From Branchiibius sp. NY16-3462-2 (GTDB lineage Bacteria; Actinomycetota; Actinomycetes; Actinomycetales; Dermatophilaceae), in contig NZ_LVCF01000040.1 in NCBI RefSeq assembly GCF_001594145.1, positions 186,001-250,000 of the forward strand: a stretch of DNA of 64,000 nt, in the 5' to 3' direction. Within the stretch, counting starts at the first letter, position 1, and every line of letters starts with the position of its first letter. The position numbers and the translations under genes were made by a program. The notes beneath the pieces are model-generated. The model had not been told where the DNA came from and did no database searches. It saw only the letters and a program-made list of their open reading frames with translations. Of the stretch, positions 41,574 to 50,931 are shown piece by piece.

Positions 41574-42806
41574 GTGGAGGTTGTGTTGCGAGATTTGTCT
41601 GCAGAGCGTCGTCGGGCGTTGCGGTTGTTGTCGCAGGGTATGAGCGCTGAGCAGGTCGCGCGTGGTGTGGGCGTGAGTTATTCCACGGTGCGTTCGTGGG
41701 CCAAGCTGGCCGGTATGACGCTGATTCTGGGACGCCATGGCGGAGCGGCCGGGGTGAGCAAACCAGCGCCCGTGGCTGGTCCGTGGACTGATGAGCTGGG
41801 CCGGTTGAACGACCAGGCACCGGTGCTGATCCATCTGCGGCTGAACGAGCGGGTCAGCCTGGCCAAGATCGCGACCGAACTGGGAGTGCACCGCAGCACG
41901 GTGTGGCGGGAAGTCGCTCGGGGACGAGATCCTCATGATGGGTCGTATCGGGCCCGCCAAGCCACCGCGGCTGCCCGGGCTCGCCGGCGTCGCCCGCGGG
42001 CCTGCAAACTGGGCCCGGGAACTCCGCTGCGCGCTGAGGTGGTGCGGTTGCTCACGGAGCGGTTCTCCCCTGAGCAGATCGAAGCGGAGCTATTGATCCA
42101 GTTCCCAGACCGCGACGATATGCACGTGAGTTACGAAACGATCTACCAGGCGTTGTACGTGCAGGGAAAAGGATCACTGCGCCAAGAACTGCTGGTGGAG
42201 AAAGCGTTACGGACCGGGCGGTCCCGGCGCCGACCCCGCTCGAACCTGCCCCCGCGGGCCAGTAACCGCTCCTGGATCGGGCAAGAGGCGATGATCACCG
42301 AACGCCCCGCGGAGGTGGCTGATCGTGCCGTGCCTGGGCACTGGGAAGGGGACCTGGTCATCGGTACCGGTGGGTCCTCCGCGTTGATCACCCTGGTGGA
42401 ACGCAGCACGCGGTACGTGCTGATCCGCCGGTTACCGCTGACCCATGACTCGGCCACGGTCGCGCATCAACTCACGGCGATGATGCGCGACCTGCCCGCC
42501 TCGCTGCGTAAGACCGTGACCTGGGACCAGGGAGCCGAGATGGCCCGGCACGCCGAGTTCACCCTGGCCACCAACTGCCAGGTGTTCTTCTGCGACCCGC
42601 ACTCACCCTGGCAACGCGGCAGCAATGAGAACACCAACGGCCTGATCCGGGATTTCTACCCCAAATCGACCGACTTCGCCGCCGTCAGCGACGAGCAGAT
42701 CGCCGAGATGCAACGCCTGCTGAACATCCGACCCCGCAAGACCCTCGGCTGGGCCAAACCAGCCAATATGCTCAACGAAATACTCAGCGTTGCACCCACC
42801 ACTTGA
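41574..42806 (+). CDS. IS30-family transposase
   Basis: About 410 residues with two helix-turn-helix units (AEQVARGVGVSYSTVRSWAK and LAKIATELGVHRSTVWREVA) and a DDE core: Asp in GHWEGDLVIGTG, Asp in TWDQGAEMARH and Glu in GSNENTNGLIRDFYP. The start is unsure: GTG at 41574 or TTG at 41586, which has GGAGG five bases upstream; an ATG at 41496 lies outside the element and is rejected. The frame is intact, so the element may still be active. Confidence 0.93.
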   Translation: MEVVLRDLSAERRRALRLLSQGMSAEQVARGVGVSYSTVRSWAKLAGMTLILGRHGGAAGVSKPAPVAGPWTDELGRLNDQAPVLIHLRLNERVSLAKIATELGVHRSTVWREVARGRDPHDGSYRARQATAAARARRRRPRACKLGPGTPLRAEVVRLLTERFSPEQIEAELLIQFPDRDDMHVSYETIYQALYVQGKGSLRQELLVEKALRTGRSRRRPRSNLPPRASNRSWIGQEAMITERPAEVADRAVPGHWEGDLVIGTGGSSALITLVERSTRYVLIRRLPLTHDSATVAHQLTAMMRDLPASLRKTVTWDQGAEMARHAEFTLATNCQVFFCDPHSPWQRGSNENTNGLIRDFYPKSTDFAAVSDEQIAEMQRLLNIRPRKTLGWAKPANMLNEILSVAPTT

Positions 42807-42822
42807 ATCCGCCAGCCGCTTC

Positions 42823-42844
42823 AGGTGAATTCCGTTCCAAAAGT
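42823..42844 (-). repeat. IS30 right inverted repeat
   Basis: Minus strand reads ACTTTTGGAACGG, then AATTCACCT; partner of 41511-41532. Confidence 0.88.
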
Positions 42845-42858
42845 CGCGACGGCCGAGG

Positions 42859-44820
42859 TCACACCACCGTTAGCGGCAGCAGCTTCTTGCCGGTCGGGCC
42901 GATCTGGATGTCGGTACCCATCTGCGGACAGACGCCGCAGTCGAAGCACGGGGTCCACCGGCAGTCATCGACCTCGGTCTCATCCAGCGCGTCCTGCCAG
43001 TCGTCCCAGAGCCACTCCTTGTCCAGACCGGAGTCCAGGTGGTCCCACGGCAGAACTTCGTGCTCGTCGCGCTCGCGCGTGGTGTACCAGTTCGCATCGA
43101 CCGATTGACCCTCGAAAACCGTTGCAGCAGCGGCCATCCAGCGCTCGTAGGAGAAGTGCTCGCTCCACCCGTCGAACCGGCCACCGGCACGCCACACGGC
43201 CTCGATCACGTCACCGACCCGGCGGTCACCCCGGGACAACAGTCCTTCGACGATGCCGGGCTGCCCGTCGTGATAGCGCATCCCGATCGAGGAGCCGTAG
43301 CGCTTGTCGGCCCGGATCGTGTCCCGCAACTTGATCAGCCGCGCATCGGTCTCCTCCGCCGACAACTGACCGCACCACTGGAACGGGGTGTGCGGCTTGG
43401 GCACGAAGCCGCCGATGGAGACGGTGCACCGGATGTCGCGGCGACCGCTGACCTGGCGACCGGTCTCGATGACGCGACGGGCCAGGTCGGCGATCTGCAG
43501 TACGTCCTCGTCGGTCTCGGTCGGCAGACCACACATGAAGTACAACTTCACCTGCCGCCACCCGGCGGAATAGGCCGCGGCGACCGTGTTGATCAGGTCG
43601 TCCTCGGTCACCATCTTGTTGATGACCTTGCGGATCCGCTCCGAGCCGCCTTCGGGTGCGAACGTGAGACCAGATCGACGTCCGCCGCGAGTCAGCTCGT
43701 TGGCCAGGTCGATGTTGAACGCGTCCACCCGGGTCGACGGCAGTGAGAGACCGGTCTGCGTCCCCTCGTACCGGTCCGCAAGCCCCTTGGCGATATCCCC
43801 GATCTCGGAGTGGTCGGCCGAGGACAGCGACAGCAGACCGACCTCCTCGAAGCCGGTCGCCGCGAGCCCTCGTGACACCATCTCGCCGATCCCGGTGATC
43901 GAGCGCTCGCGCACCGGACGGGTGATCATCCCCGCCTGGCAGAAGCGGCAACCACGGGTGCAGCCCCGGAAGATCTCCACCGACATCCGCTCGTGCACCG
44001 TCTCGGCCAGCGGCACGAGCGGCTGCTTGGGGTAGGCCCACTCATCCAGGTTCATCACGGTGTGCTTCGACACGCGCCATGGGACCCCCGACAGGTCCGG
44101 ATCGGACGACGGTGCCACACGCTGGATGCGTCCGTCCGGCAGGTAGGACACGTCGTAGAACGCCGGCACGTAGACACCACCCGAGCGGGCCAGCGACAGC
44201 AGGAGTGCGCGACGTCCGCCCGGGCGACCGGCGGTTTTCCATTGCTGCACAAGCGAAGTCACCGCCAGCACCGCTTCTTCACCGTCACCGACGATCGCCG
44301 CGTCGATGAAGGAAGCAATGGGCTCGGGGTTGAACGCCGCGTGCCCGCCGGCAATCACGATCGGGTCGTCCTCGCCACGGGAAGCTGCGTGCAGCGGGAT
44401 CCCCGCCAGGTCGAGGGCGGTGAGCATGTTGGTGTAGCCGAGTTCGGTGGAGAACGACAGGCCGAACACGTCGAAGTCGCGCACCGGCCGATGGGCATCG
44501 ACGGTGAACTGGGGGACGCCCGCGGACCGCATGGCCTCCTCCATGTCCGGCCACACGGCGTACGTGCGCTCGGCCAAGGCACCCGGCTGCTCGTTGAGCA
44601 CTTCGTACAGGATCATCACGCCCTGGTTGGGCAGCCCGACCTCGTAGGCGTCGGGGTACATCAACACCCCCCGGACGGTCAGTTCCTGCCCGTCGGGACC
44701 GAAACCGCCGCAGTCCCAGTCCTTGATGGTCGAGTTCAACTCGCCACCGACGTACTGGATCGGCTTGCTCACCCGCTCCAGGAGCGGTTCGAGGTCTGTG
44801 AAGATCGACTCCCCTGCCAT
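42859..44820 (-). CDS. TIGR03960 radical SAM protein
   Basis: A 653-residue enzyme with a B12-binding-like N-terminal domain (YPDAYEVGLPNQGVMILYEV) and a radical SAM core whose cluster motif is CTRGCRFC (Cys near 286, 290 and 293, in EIFRGCTRGCRFCQAG). LTFAPEGGSERIRKVINK is typical of the family. The C-terminal part ends with CRWTPCFDCGVCPQMGTD, a second Cys-rich cluster. The reaction is unknown. Its usual partner TIGR03936 is not downstream; the IS30 element begins 14 bp after the stop instead. Confidence 0.92.
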   Translation of the reverse strand: MAGESIFTDLEPLLERVSKPIQYVGGELNSTIKDWDCGGFGPDGQELTVRGVLMYPDAYEVGLPNQGVMILYEVLNEQPGALAERTYAVWPDMEEAMRSAGVPQFTVDAHRPVRDFDVFGLSFSTELGYTNMLTALDLAGIPLHAASRGEDDPIVIAGGHAAFNPEPIASFIDAAIVGDGEEAVLAVTSLVQQWKTAGRPGGRRALLLSLARSGGVYVPAFYDVSYLPDGRIQRVAPSSDPDLSGVPWRVSKHTVMNLDEWAYPKQPLVPLAETVHERMSVEIFRGCTRGCRFCQAGMITRPVRERSITGIGEMVSRGLAATGFEEVGLLSLSSADHSEIGDIAKGLADRYEGTQTGLSLPSTRVDAFNIDLANELTRGGRRSGLTFAPEGGSERIRKVINKMVTEDDLINTVAAAYSAGWRQVKLYFMCGLPTETDEDVLQIADLARRVIETGRQVSGRRDIRCTVSIGGFVPKPHTPFQWCGQLSAEETDARLIKLRDTIRADKRYGSSIGMRYHDGQPGIVEGLLSRGDRRVGDVIEAVWRAGGRFDGWSEHFSYERWMAAAATVFEGQSVDANWYTTRERDEHEVLPWDHLDSGLDKEWLWDDWQDALDETEVDDCRWTPCFDCGVCPQMGTDIQIGPTGKKLLPLTVV

Positions 44821-44839
44821 AGCGACAAGGGTAGGCGGC

Positions 44840-46666
44840 TCAGTCGGTGTAGAGGGAATCCAACTGATCCTTGTACTTCTTGATGACCACCTTGCGCTTG
44901 ACCTTCAGGCTGGGGGTGACCTCGCCGTCCTCGACGCTCAGATCGCGCGGCAGGATGATGAAGCGCTTGATCTGCTCCCACCGACCAAGGTCACCATTGA
45001 GCTTGTCCACGTAGCCCTGGACCAGGTCGCGCGCCTGCTGGGACATGACGACGTCGTGGTAGTCGCCGGGCACCTCGTTGCTGGCCGCCCACTCCATGAT
45101 CGCTTCCTCGTCCAGCGTGATCAGCGCGGACACGAACTTGCGGCTCTCCCCCTCGACCACCAACTGCGACACGTAGGGGCAGATACCTTTGAACCGGGCC
45201 TCCAGAGCGCCCGGGGCGACGTACTTGCCGTTGGAGGTCTTGAACAGGTCCTTCTTGCGGTCGGTGATCTTCAGCTGACCGGTCGGCAGCAACTCGCCGA
45301 TGTCACCGGTGTGCAGCCAGCCGTCGATCAGCACCTCGGCGGTCGCCTCGGGCAGATCCTTGTAGCCGGCCATGACGCCGCCACCCTTGATCAGCACCTC
45401 ACCGTCCTCGGCGATCCGGTACGTCGTGCCCGGCAGGGGCGGGCCGACCGTCCCGATCTTGTTGCTGGACGGCAGGTTCACACCCGCGGCAGCCGTGGTC
45501 TCGGTCAGTCCGTATCCCTCGAGGATCGGCACGCCCAGACCGTCGAACCAGCGGGCCACGTCGGTGTTGAGCGCGGCCGAGCCGGAGATGAAGAAGCGGA
45601 CCCGCCCCCCGAGCAGGGTGCGGATGTTCGACAGGACCAGTCGATCGCCCACGGCGTGCTGCGCGGCCAGCACCGGGGATACCTTCCCGCCGTCCTCGCG
45701 GGCGGCCGACACCTTGCGCGCGTTGTCCGATGCCCAGTGGAACAGCTTGGCCTTCACGCCACCCGCGGAGTCGACGGTGGTGCTGACCTTGCCGTAGACC
45801 TTCTCGAAGATCCGTGGCGCCGCGCCCATCCAGGTGGGGCGGATCACCGACAGGTTCTCCACGATCTTGTCGGGACGGCCGTCGACGGCCGTCTCCATCC
45901 CGATCCGCACGGCCAGGCTCAGCAGCATCTTGCCGAAGACGTGGGCCAGCGGCAGCCACAGATATTGCACGTCGTCCGCGTGCAGGAGGTCGAGTTGCTC
46001 GACCGCGACAGACTCGTAGGTCCAGCACGAGTGCGGCAGCAGGACGCCCTTGGGCCGGCCCGTGGTGCCCGAGGTGTAGATCAACGTCGCGAGCGCATCG
46101 GGAGTGATCCCGGCCAGGCGCTCGTCGAGCACATCGGGGTGCTCGGCCAGGTATTCGGCACCCATCGCCGACAGATCGGCCAGGCTCATCACCCAGTCGG
46201 TGTCGGCCTTGCCATCGAAGGTGACCACTTTGCTGACACCGGGTACGGCGTCCCGGCCTTCCAGCAGCAACTGGACCAGGGTGTCGTTCTCGGCGAAGAC
46301 GACGCTGCTCTCGGAGTCGTTCACGATGAACCGCACGTCGTCCTGGGTGCTGGTCGGGTAGATCGTCGTCGTCGCCGCACCGGCCCACATGGCCGCCAGG
46401 TCGACCAAGACCCATTCGATGCGGGTTGACGAGGCCAGTGAGATCCGGCCCTGCGGTTCAACGCCGAGGGCGACCAGACCAGCAGCCAGGTCGCGGACCT
46501 TATCGGCCGTCTGGGCCCAGGTCAGCTTGACCCAGTCATCGCCTTCGGGATACCGGTACGCCGGCGCGTCGGGGGTGGCGGCCACCCGCTCCAGGAACAT
46601 GTGGGCGATGGACCGCGGCTGGTCGAGCGCGGTCTCCTCCGCAGTGAGGGACGTCATACGCCCCAT
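44840..46666 (-). CDS. Long-chain fatty-acid--CoA ligase (AMP-forming, FadD15-like)
   Basis: A 608-residue adenylate-forming enzyme activating fatty acids. The P-loop reads ATLIYTSGTTGRPKGVLLPH; GYGLTETTAAAGVN is A5 and WLHTGDIGELLPTGQLKITD covers A7/A8, with the catalytic Lys region SPSLKVKRKVVI near the end. ATG at 46666 has GAAGGGG ten bases upstream; ATG at 46657 is an alternative. It lies 19 bp upstream of the radical SAM gene, so co-transcription is likely but no common role is obvious. Confidence 0.94.
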   Translation of the reverse strand: MGRMTSLTAEETALDQPRSIAHMFLERVAATPDAPAYRYPEGDDWVKLTWAQTADKVRDLAAGLVALGVEPQGRISLASSTRIEWVLVDLAAMWAGAATTTIYPTSTQDDVRFIVNDSESSVVFAENDTLVQLLLEGRDAVPGVSKVVTFDGKADTDWVMSLADLSAMGAEYLAEHPDVLDERLAGITPDALATLIYTSGTTGRPKGVLLPHSCWTYESVAVEQLDLLHADDVQYLWLPLAHVFGKMLLSLAVRIGMETAVDGRPDKIVENLSVIRPTWMGAAPRIFEKVYGKVSTTVDSAGGVKAKLFHWASDNARKVSAAREDGGKVSPVLAAQHAVGDRLVLSNIRTLLGGRVRFFISGSAALNTDVARWFDGLGVPILEGYGLTETTAAAGVNLPSSNKIGTVGPPLPGTTYRIAEDGEVLIKGGGVMAGYKDLPEATAEVLIDGWLHTGDIGELLPTGQLKITDRKKDLFKTSNGKYVAPGALEARFKGICPYVSQLVVEGESRKFVSALITLDEEAIMEWAASNEVPGDYHDVVMSQQARDLVQGYVDKLNGDLGRWEQIKRFIILPRDLSVEDGEVTPSLKVKRKVVIKKYKDQLDSLYTD

Positions 46667-46699
46667 GATACGCAAGCCCCTTCTACGCCTGTAGAGCGC

Positions 46700-47836
46700 T
46701 CAGGGCCGCCGGGCCGCGTCGTCGGCATGCACCTTCAGCAGCAGGCCGATCCCGATCCAGCACGCGAACATGCTCGACCCGCCGTACGACACGAACGGCA
46801 ACGGCAGTCCGGTGACCGGCAGCACCGCGAGGTTCATCCCGATGTTCTGCAGGATCTGGAAGAGGAACCAACTGGAGACCCCGACGGCTACGAGGCGGCC
46901 GAAACTGTCCTGGGTGTGCCAGGCGATCAACAGGCCGCGCACGACGACAAAGCCAAGGAGGGCGATCAGCGCCGCCGCGCCCAGGAACCCCAGTTCCTCG
47001 GCCGCTGCGGAGAACACGAAGTCACTTTGTTGGAAGGGGATGACGCCCGCCTGGGTGGCACGACCGTGCAACAGCCCCTGCCCGGTCCAGCCACCGCCAC
47101 CGATGGCGAGGCGGACCTGGTGCATCTGGTAGCCGATCCCGCCGGGATCAGCGTCAGGGTGCAGGAACGCGGTCAGCCGGGCCTTCTGGTAGGCACTCAG
47201 CATCGGGGTGAACATCGCCGCCCACACCACCGCGGCCATGGCGGCGAGTGCTCCGGCGATCCACGGCCAGCGGGCCCCGGAGACGGTGACCACGCCCAGG
47301 CCGATCATGACCAGCACCGTTGCCGACCCGAGGTCGGGTTGCAGGACGACCAGCGCCACCGGCACCGCCACCAGCGCACCGGCAACAAGCACGTCGCGAG
47401 CCGGCGGACGAGCGCCACGTTCGCCGTGTTCGGCCAGCACCATCGGCAGCGCCACGCAGAGGGCCACTTTGGCGAATTCGGCTGGCTGCAAAGACAATCC
47501 GGGCAGTTCGATCCAGGACCGGGAACCGTTGATCGTGGATCCGAACGGGCCGAGCACCGCCAGCAGTCCCAGCAGCGCGAGCACGTAGACGATGGGCGCC
47601 AGGGTCTGGATCGTGCGCACCCGTAGCCGCATGACCCCGAACGCCATCAGCATCCCGACCGTCAGGTTGAACAGGTGATGCGCGAGGTAGCCGTGCCCGA
47701 AGCGATGCGTCGTGGAGTAGACGAGGGTCGCACCCACGAGTGACAGGCCCAGCGCCGCGATGACCAGGCCCCAGTCCAGGCGCCACCAGGGCGTTCGCGG
47801 CGCGGCAGAGGCGGGGGGCGGGGCGAGCGCCGGCAT
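46700..47836 (-). CDS. rodA: SEDS glycosyltransferase RodA
   Basis: A 378-residue peptidoglycan polymerase with about ten membrane helices. NGSRSWIELPGLSLQPAEFA and VVLQPDLGSATVLVM are SEDS signatures; FQQSDFVFSAAAEELGFLGA is the conserved catalytic loop and LPVTGLPLPFVSYGGSSM the C-terminal one. It should work with a class B PBP in lateral-wall synthesis. The usual mreBCD/PBP2 neighbours are not in the window; ribF comes 7 bp upstream instead. Confidence 0.93.
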   Translation of the reverse strand: MPALAPPPASAAPRTPWWRLDWGLVIAALGLSLVGATLVYSTTHRFGHGYLAHHLFNLTVGMLMAFGVMRLRVRTIQTLAPIVYVLALLGLLAVLGPFGSTINGSRSWIELPGLSLQPAEFAKVALCVALPMVLAEHGERGARPPARDVLVAGALVAVPVALVVLQPDLGSATVLVMIGLGVVTVSGARWPWIAGALAAMAAVVWAAMFTPMLSAYQKARLTAFLHPDADPGGIGYQMHQVRLAIGGGGWTGQGLLHGRATQAGVIPFQQSDFVFSAAAEELGFLGAAALIALLGFVVVRGLLIAWHTQDSFGRLVAVGVSSWFLFQILQNIGMNLAVLPVTGLPLPFVSYGGSSMFACWIGIGLLLKVHADDAARRP

Positions 47837-47843
47837 GGCGGGT

Positions 47844-48800
47844 TCAGTCGCAGTCGCTGAGCAGATCGCGGATCTTGTCGACGTCGTTACCGATCTGCTC
47901 GATCAGCGCCTCGATCGTCGTGAACCTGGTGTTGCCGCGGACCCGTTGCACGAACTGCACCCGGACGGACTCGCCGTACAGATCCAGGTCGTCACGGTCC
48001 AGGACGTAGGCCTCCACCGTGCGGCGGTGCACGTCATCGAAGGTCGGGTTGGTGCCGACCGAGATCGCGGCGGGCATCCGGTGGTCCGGGTCGCTCTCTG
48101 GCAGGCGGTCGCGGACCAGCCACCCGGCGTACACCCCGTCCTCGGGCACCATGCCCGTGGCGTCGGCGGCCAGGTTCGCCGTCGGGTAGCCCAGTTCGCG
48201 GCCCCGCTGCAGACCGCGCACGACCACGCCGTGCACTTCCGGGGTGCGCCCGAGGATCTCGGCGGCGCCGGCGACATCGCCCTCGACCATTCGGGCCCGG
48301 GTGTCGGTCGACGAGAAGCGCTTATCGGTGCCGACGTCGTCAACGATCGCCACGTCGTACCCGAACTCCTGACCCAACTCGGTCAAGGTGTGCACGTCGC
48401 CGGAGTTGCGCACCCCGAAGCGCATATCCCGCCCGACCATGACCACACGGGCGTGCAGCGCGTCGACGAAGACCTCTTCGACGAACTCGCGGGGTGTCTG
48501 GGCGGCCAGTTCCAGCGTGAAGGGCAGGACGAGGGCGACATCCACGCCGAGCTCTTCGAGCAGGTCCAGCCGGTCGTCCAGGCCGGTGAGGGCTTTTGGT
48601 GCGCGATCGGGGTGCAGTACGGCGAGTGGGTGGGGTTCGAAGGTGACCGCCACGCTGGTGAGGTGGTCGGCCTGTGCTCGCTGCACCAAGGTCGTCAGTA
48701 GGGCGCGGTGGCCGCGGTGGACGCCGTCGAAGTTGCCGATGGTGACGACGGACGCCTGCAGATCGGCCGGGACCTGGTCCAGGGCGGTGAGGCGCAGCAC
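47844..48800 (-). CDS. ribF: Bifunctional riboflavin kinase/FAD synthetase RibF
   Basis: A 318-residue enzyme making FMN and FAD. The adenylyltransferase domain has VVTIGNFDGVHRGHRALLTT, VTFEPHPLAVLHPDRAPKAL and the region VGRDMRFGVRNSGDVHTL; the kinase domain carries GRELGYPTANLA and GVYAGWLV. The segment usually read SSTxIR appears as SSTDTRARM. GTG start. It normally follows truB directly; here a nickel/cobalt transporter intervenes. Confidence 0.96.
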   Translation of the reverse strand: MLRLTALDQVPADLQASVVTIGNFDGVHRGHRALLTTLVQRAQADHLTSVAVTFEPHPLAVLHPDRAPKALTGLDDRLDLLEELGVDVALVLPFTLELAAQTPREFVEEVFVDALHARVVMVGRDMRFGVRNSGDVHTLTELGQEFGYDVAIVDDVGTDKRFSSTDTRARMVEGDVAGAAEILGRTPEVHGVVVRGLQRGRELGYPTANLAADATGMVPEDGVYAGWLVRDRLPESDPDHRMPAAISVGTNPTFDDVHRRTVEAYVLDRDDLDLYGESVRVQFVQRVRGNTRFTTIEALIEQIGNDVDKIRDLLSDCD

Positions 48801-48844
48801 GCGCCAACCTTACCCAGGAGTGCTGACCCACCTCCGGCGTGGGC

Positions 48845-49954
48845 TCAGGCCAGTTCGTGCTTGTCCAGACCGAAAACGCGCCAGGCCGCCAGCGCAAGGA
48901 TCCAGGTACCGATGAAGACGCCGACGATCACGAACCCGATGTTGTCCAACTCGATCGAGCCCAGCGATGCGACCGGACCGGAGGTGATGTCGAAGCGGTC
49001 GGCGATCACACCGCACAACTCGATGGTCCCGATGATCAGGGCGACGACGATGGAGACGCTGGTGACGGTGGCGTTGTAGTAGAGGCGGCGCAGCGGTTTG
49101 GTGAACGCCCAGCCATAGGCCTTGCTCATGAAGATGCCGTCGAGCGCATCGAACAGGCTCATGCCGGCGGCGAAGAGGACCGGCAGGGTCAGGATCGCGT
49201 ACCACGGCAGCGCTGAGGCGGCCGCTCCTCCGGCCAGGACCAGCAGGCTGATCTCGGTGGCGGTGTCGAACCCGAGGCCGAAGAGCAGCCCGACGGGGTA
49301 CATCTGGATCGGCTTCTTGACCGCGTTCAGCATCGGCTTGAGGATCCGGGCCAGGAAACCGCGGGAGTTGAGGTGCTCCTCCAGAGCGGCCTCGTCCAAC
49401 TCGCCGGACTTGCGGCTGCGCCAGACCTTGATGATGCCGATCAGCGCGATCAGGTTGATGATGCCGATCGCCCACAGGAAGACACCGGACACGGTGGTGC
49501 CGAAGGTGCCCAGGATGGTGTTCAGCGTGGTGCCCTCGGTGGTCGCCGTCCGGGACAGCGCCCGGATACCGAGCGCGAGTAGCAGGCACAGGCCGAACAC
49601 GATGCTGGAGTGGCCGAGGGAGAACCAGAAGCCGACGCTGACCGGTCGCTGACCCTCGCCGCGCAGTTTGCGGGTGGTGTTGTCGATCGCGGCGATGTGG
49701 TCGGCGTCGAAGGCGTGGCGCATCCCGAGGGTGTAGGCCGTGATGCCCAGGCCGATCCCGAAGAACTGGGCCTTGCCGGTGCCGTCGGTGCCCACTGCGT
49801 AGTGCTCAGGGGCGACGATGAATGCCAGTGTGCCCCAACCGATTACGTGCAAGGCAATAATGAACGCGGCCATCCCCGCGATCGATCGGACCTCACTCGG
49901 AGTCAAGCCTCTGACGTTGTTCCCGGCGCTGCGCACGGAGTCCATGACCGACAT
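48845..49954 (-). CDS. Nickel/cobalt transporter (NiCoT/HoxN-NixA family)
   Basis: A 369-residue membrane permease with about eight helices. The metal-binding signature is YTLGMRHAFDADHIAAIDN (HAFDADH), with FSLGHSSIVFGLCLLLALG and LLFGLGFDTATEISLLVLAG as further family motifs. It supplies Ni2+ or Co2+ for metalloenzymes. A GCGAC-TTT-GTCGC palindrome lies about 23 bp upstream (49977-49989). Metal specificity cannot be read from sequence. Confidence 0.94.
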   Translation of the reverse strand: MSVMDSVRSAGNNVRGLTPSEVRSIAGMAAFIIALHVIGWGTLAFIVAPEHYAVGTDGTGKAQFFGIGLGITAYTLGMRHAFDADHIAAIDNTTRKLRGEGQRPVSVGFWFSLGHSSIVFGLCLLLALGIRALSRTATTEGTTLNTILGTFGTTVSGVFLWAIGIINLIALIGIIKVWRSRKSGELDEAALEEHLNSRGFLARILKPMLNAVKKPIQMYPVGLLFGLGFDTATEISLLVLAGGAAASALPWYAILTLPVLFAAGMSLFDALDGIFMSKAYGWAFTKPLRRLYYNATVTSVSIVVALIIGTIELCGVIADRFDITSGPVASLGSIELDNIGFVIVGVFIGTWILALAAWRVFGLDKHELA

Positions 49955-49976
49955 GATCGGCAGCCTATCGGTTGAT

Positions 49977-49989
49977 GCGACTTTGTCGC
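49977..49989. promoter_or_regulatory. Short palindrome upstream of nickel/cobalt transporter
   Basis: GCGAC-TTT-GTCGC is a perfect 5-3-5 inverted repeat in the 80-bp gap before the transporter. It could be an operator or a small hairpin; no cobalamin-riboswitch-sized leader fits. Confidence 0.3.
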
Positions 49990-50034
49990 GTCTAGCCCTT
50001 CGAACGGTCTTGCGGCCTATCCAACCGGGCAGGG

Positions 50035-50931
50035 TCAGCTGGTCGGGAACACCACGTGCGAGCGTGGCACGTCGCCGGACTGGTCGAGCATTGCCACCAA
50101 GTCATCGCCGGGCCCGATCGCTGCGACCGGATCGCCGAGCGGCCCGTCCGGCGCGATGCGTTGCCCGAACCGCAGCTTGCGCGCTTCCTCCTCCGTGAGA
50201 ACCCGCACCGGGAACTGCGCACGTGCCGCCTCGGCGAGCGGAGTCACCGGCAACGGATCGCCCAGATTAGCCAGGGGCGTGGCATCGGCGAGCGTGAACC
50301 GGCCGACCGTCGTACGTCGAAGAGCGGTCAGGTGCCCACCCACCCCGAGCGCCGTGCCCAGGTCGCGGGCTAGTGCCCGCACATAAGTCCCCGACGAAAC
50401 CTCCACGCGCACATCGAGATCCACCAGATCGCCGAGGTCGCGTCGCGCGAGCACGTCGAAACCGGACACCCGCACCGGTCGCGCCGCGAGCTTGACTTCA
50501 TCTCCCCCACGCACCTTCGCGTAGGCGCGTTGCCCGTCCACCTTGATCGCGCTCACCGAGGACGGCACCTGCTGGATGTCACCGGTCAGCCCGGCGATCG
50601 CCGTACTGATATCGGCGTCGGCCAAGTGCCCGGCCGACGCCGAGGAGAGCACAGAGCCGTCGGCGTCGTCGGTGATGGTCGACTCCCCCAACCGGATCGT
50701 CGCCTCGTAGGTCTTGTCGCAGCCCACCAGGAAGGTCAGCAGCTTCGTTGCGCGGTTCAGCCCGAGCACCAGGACCCCCGTGGCCATCGGATCCAAGGTG
50801 CCCGCATGCCCCACCCGGCGGGTGCCGGCCAACCGGCAGACCCGCGCGACCACGTCGTGGCTGGTCCAATCAGCGGGTTTGTCGACGATCAGCAGACCGT
50901 CGGGTGAGTCACTCCTTGTAGGGATTGGCAT
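50035..50931 (-). CDS. truB: tRNA pseudouridine(55) synthase TruB
   Basis: A 298-residue enzyme making pseudouridine 55 in the T loop of tRNA. GLLIVDKPADWTSHDVVARV opens the fold, and the catalytic Asp47 is in GHAGTLDPMATGVLVLG. SSGTYVRALARDLGTALG is the second hallmark. The last 60 residues form the actinobacterial C-terminal domain. ATG at 50931 overlaps the rbfA end by 23 bp. Confidence 0.97.
   Translation of the reverse strand: MPIPTRSDSPDGLLIVDKPADWTSHDVVARVCRLAGTRRVGHAGTLDPMATGVLVLGLNRATKLLTFLVGCDKTYEATIRLGESTITDDADGSVLSSASAGHLADADISTAIAGLTGDIQQVPSSVSAIKVDGQRAYAKVRGGDEVKLAARPVRVSGFDVLARRDLGDLVDLDVRVEVSSGTYVRALARDLGTALGVGGHLTALRRTTVGRFTLADATPLANLGDPLPVTPLAEAARAQFPVRVLTEEEARKLRFGQRIAPDGPLGDPVAAIGPGDDLVAMLDQSGDVPRSHVVFPTS

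Larger units (their letters stand above)
41511..42844 (+). mobile_element. IS30-family insertion sequence
   Basis: A 1334-bp element with 22-bp terminal inverted repeats (41511-41532 and 42823-42844) matching at 21 of 22 positions; both ends begin ACTTTTGGAACGG inward. Similarity continues further in (GGTGGTGGGTGCAAC on both sides). One transposase gene fills it. No target-site duplication is seen: the flanks are CCC on the left and CGC on the right. It sits 14 bp beyond the stop of the radical SAM gene. Confidence 0.9.

Noticed and set aside
44723..46429. 568-residue plus-strand ORF opposite the acyl-CoA ligase
   Set aside because: Antisense shadow with no recognisable domain.
49955..50034. 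Cobalamin or NiCo riboswitch before the nickel/cobalt transporter
   Set aside because: The gap is only 80 bp and lacks the conserved boxes; only a short palindrome is seen.
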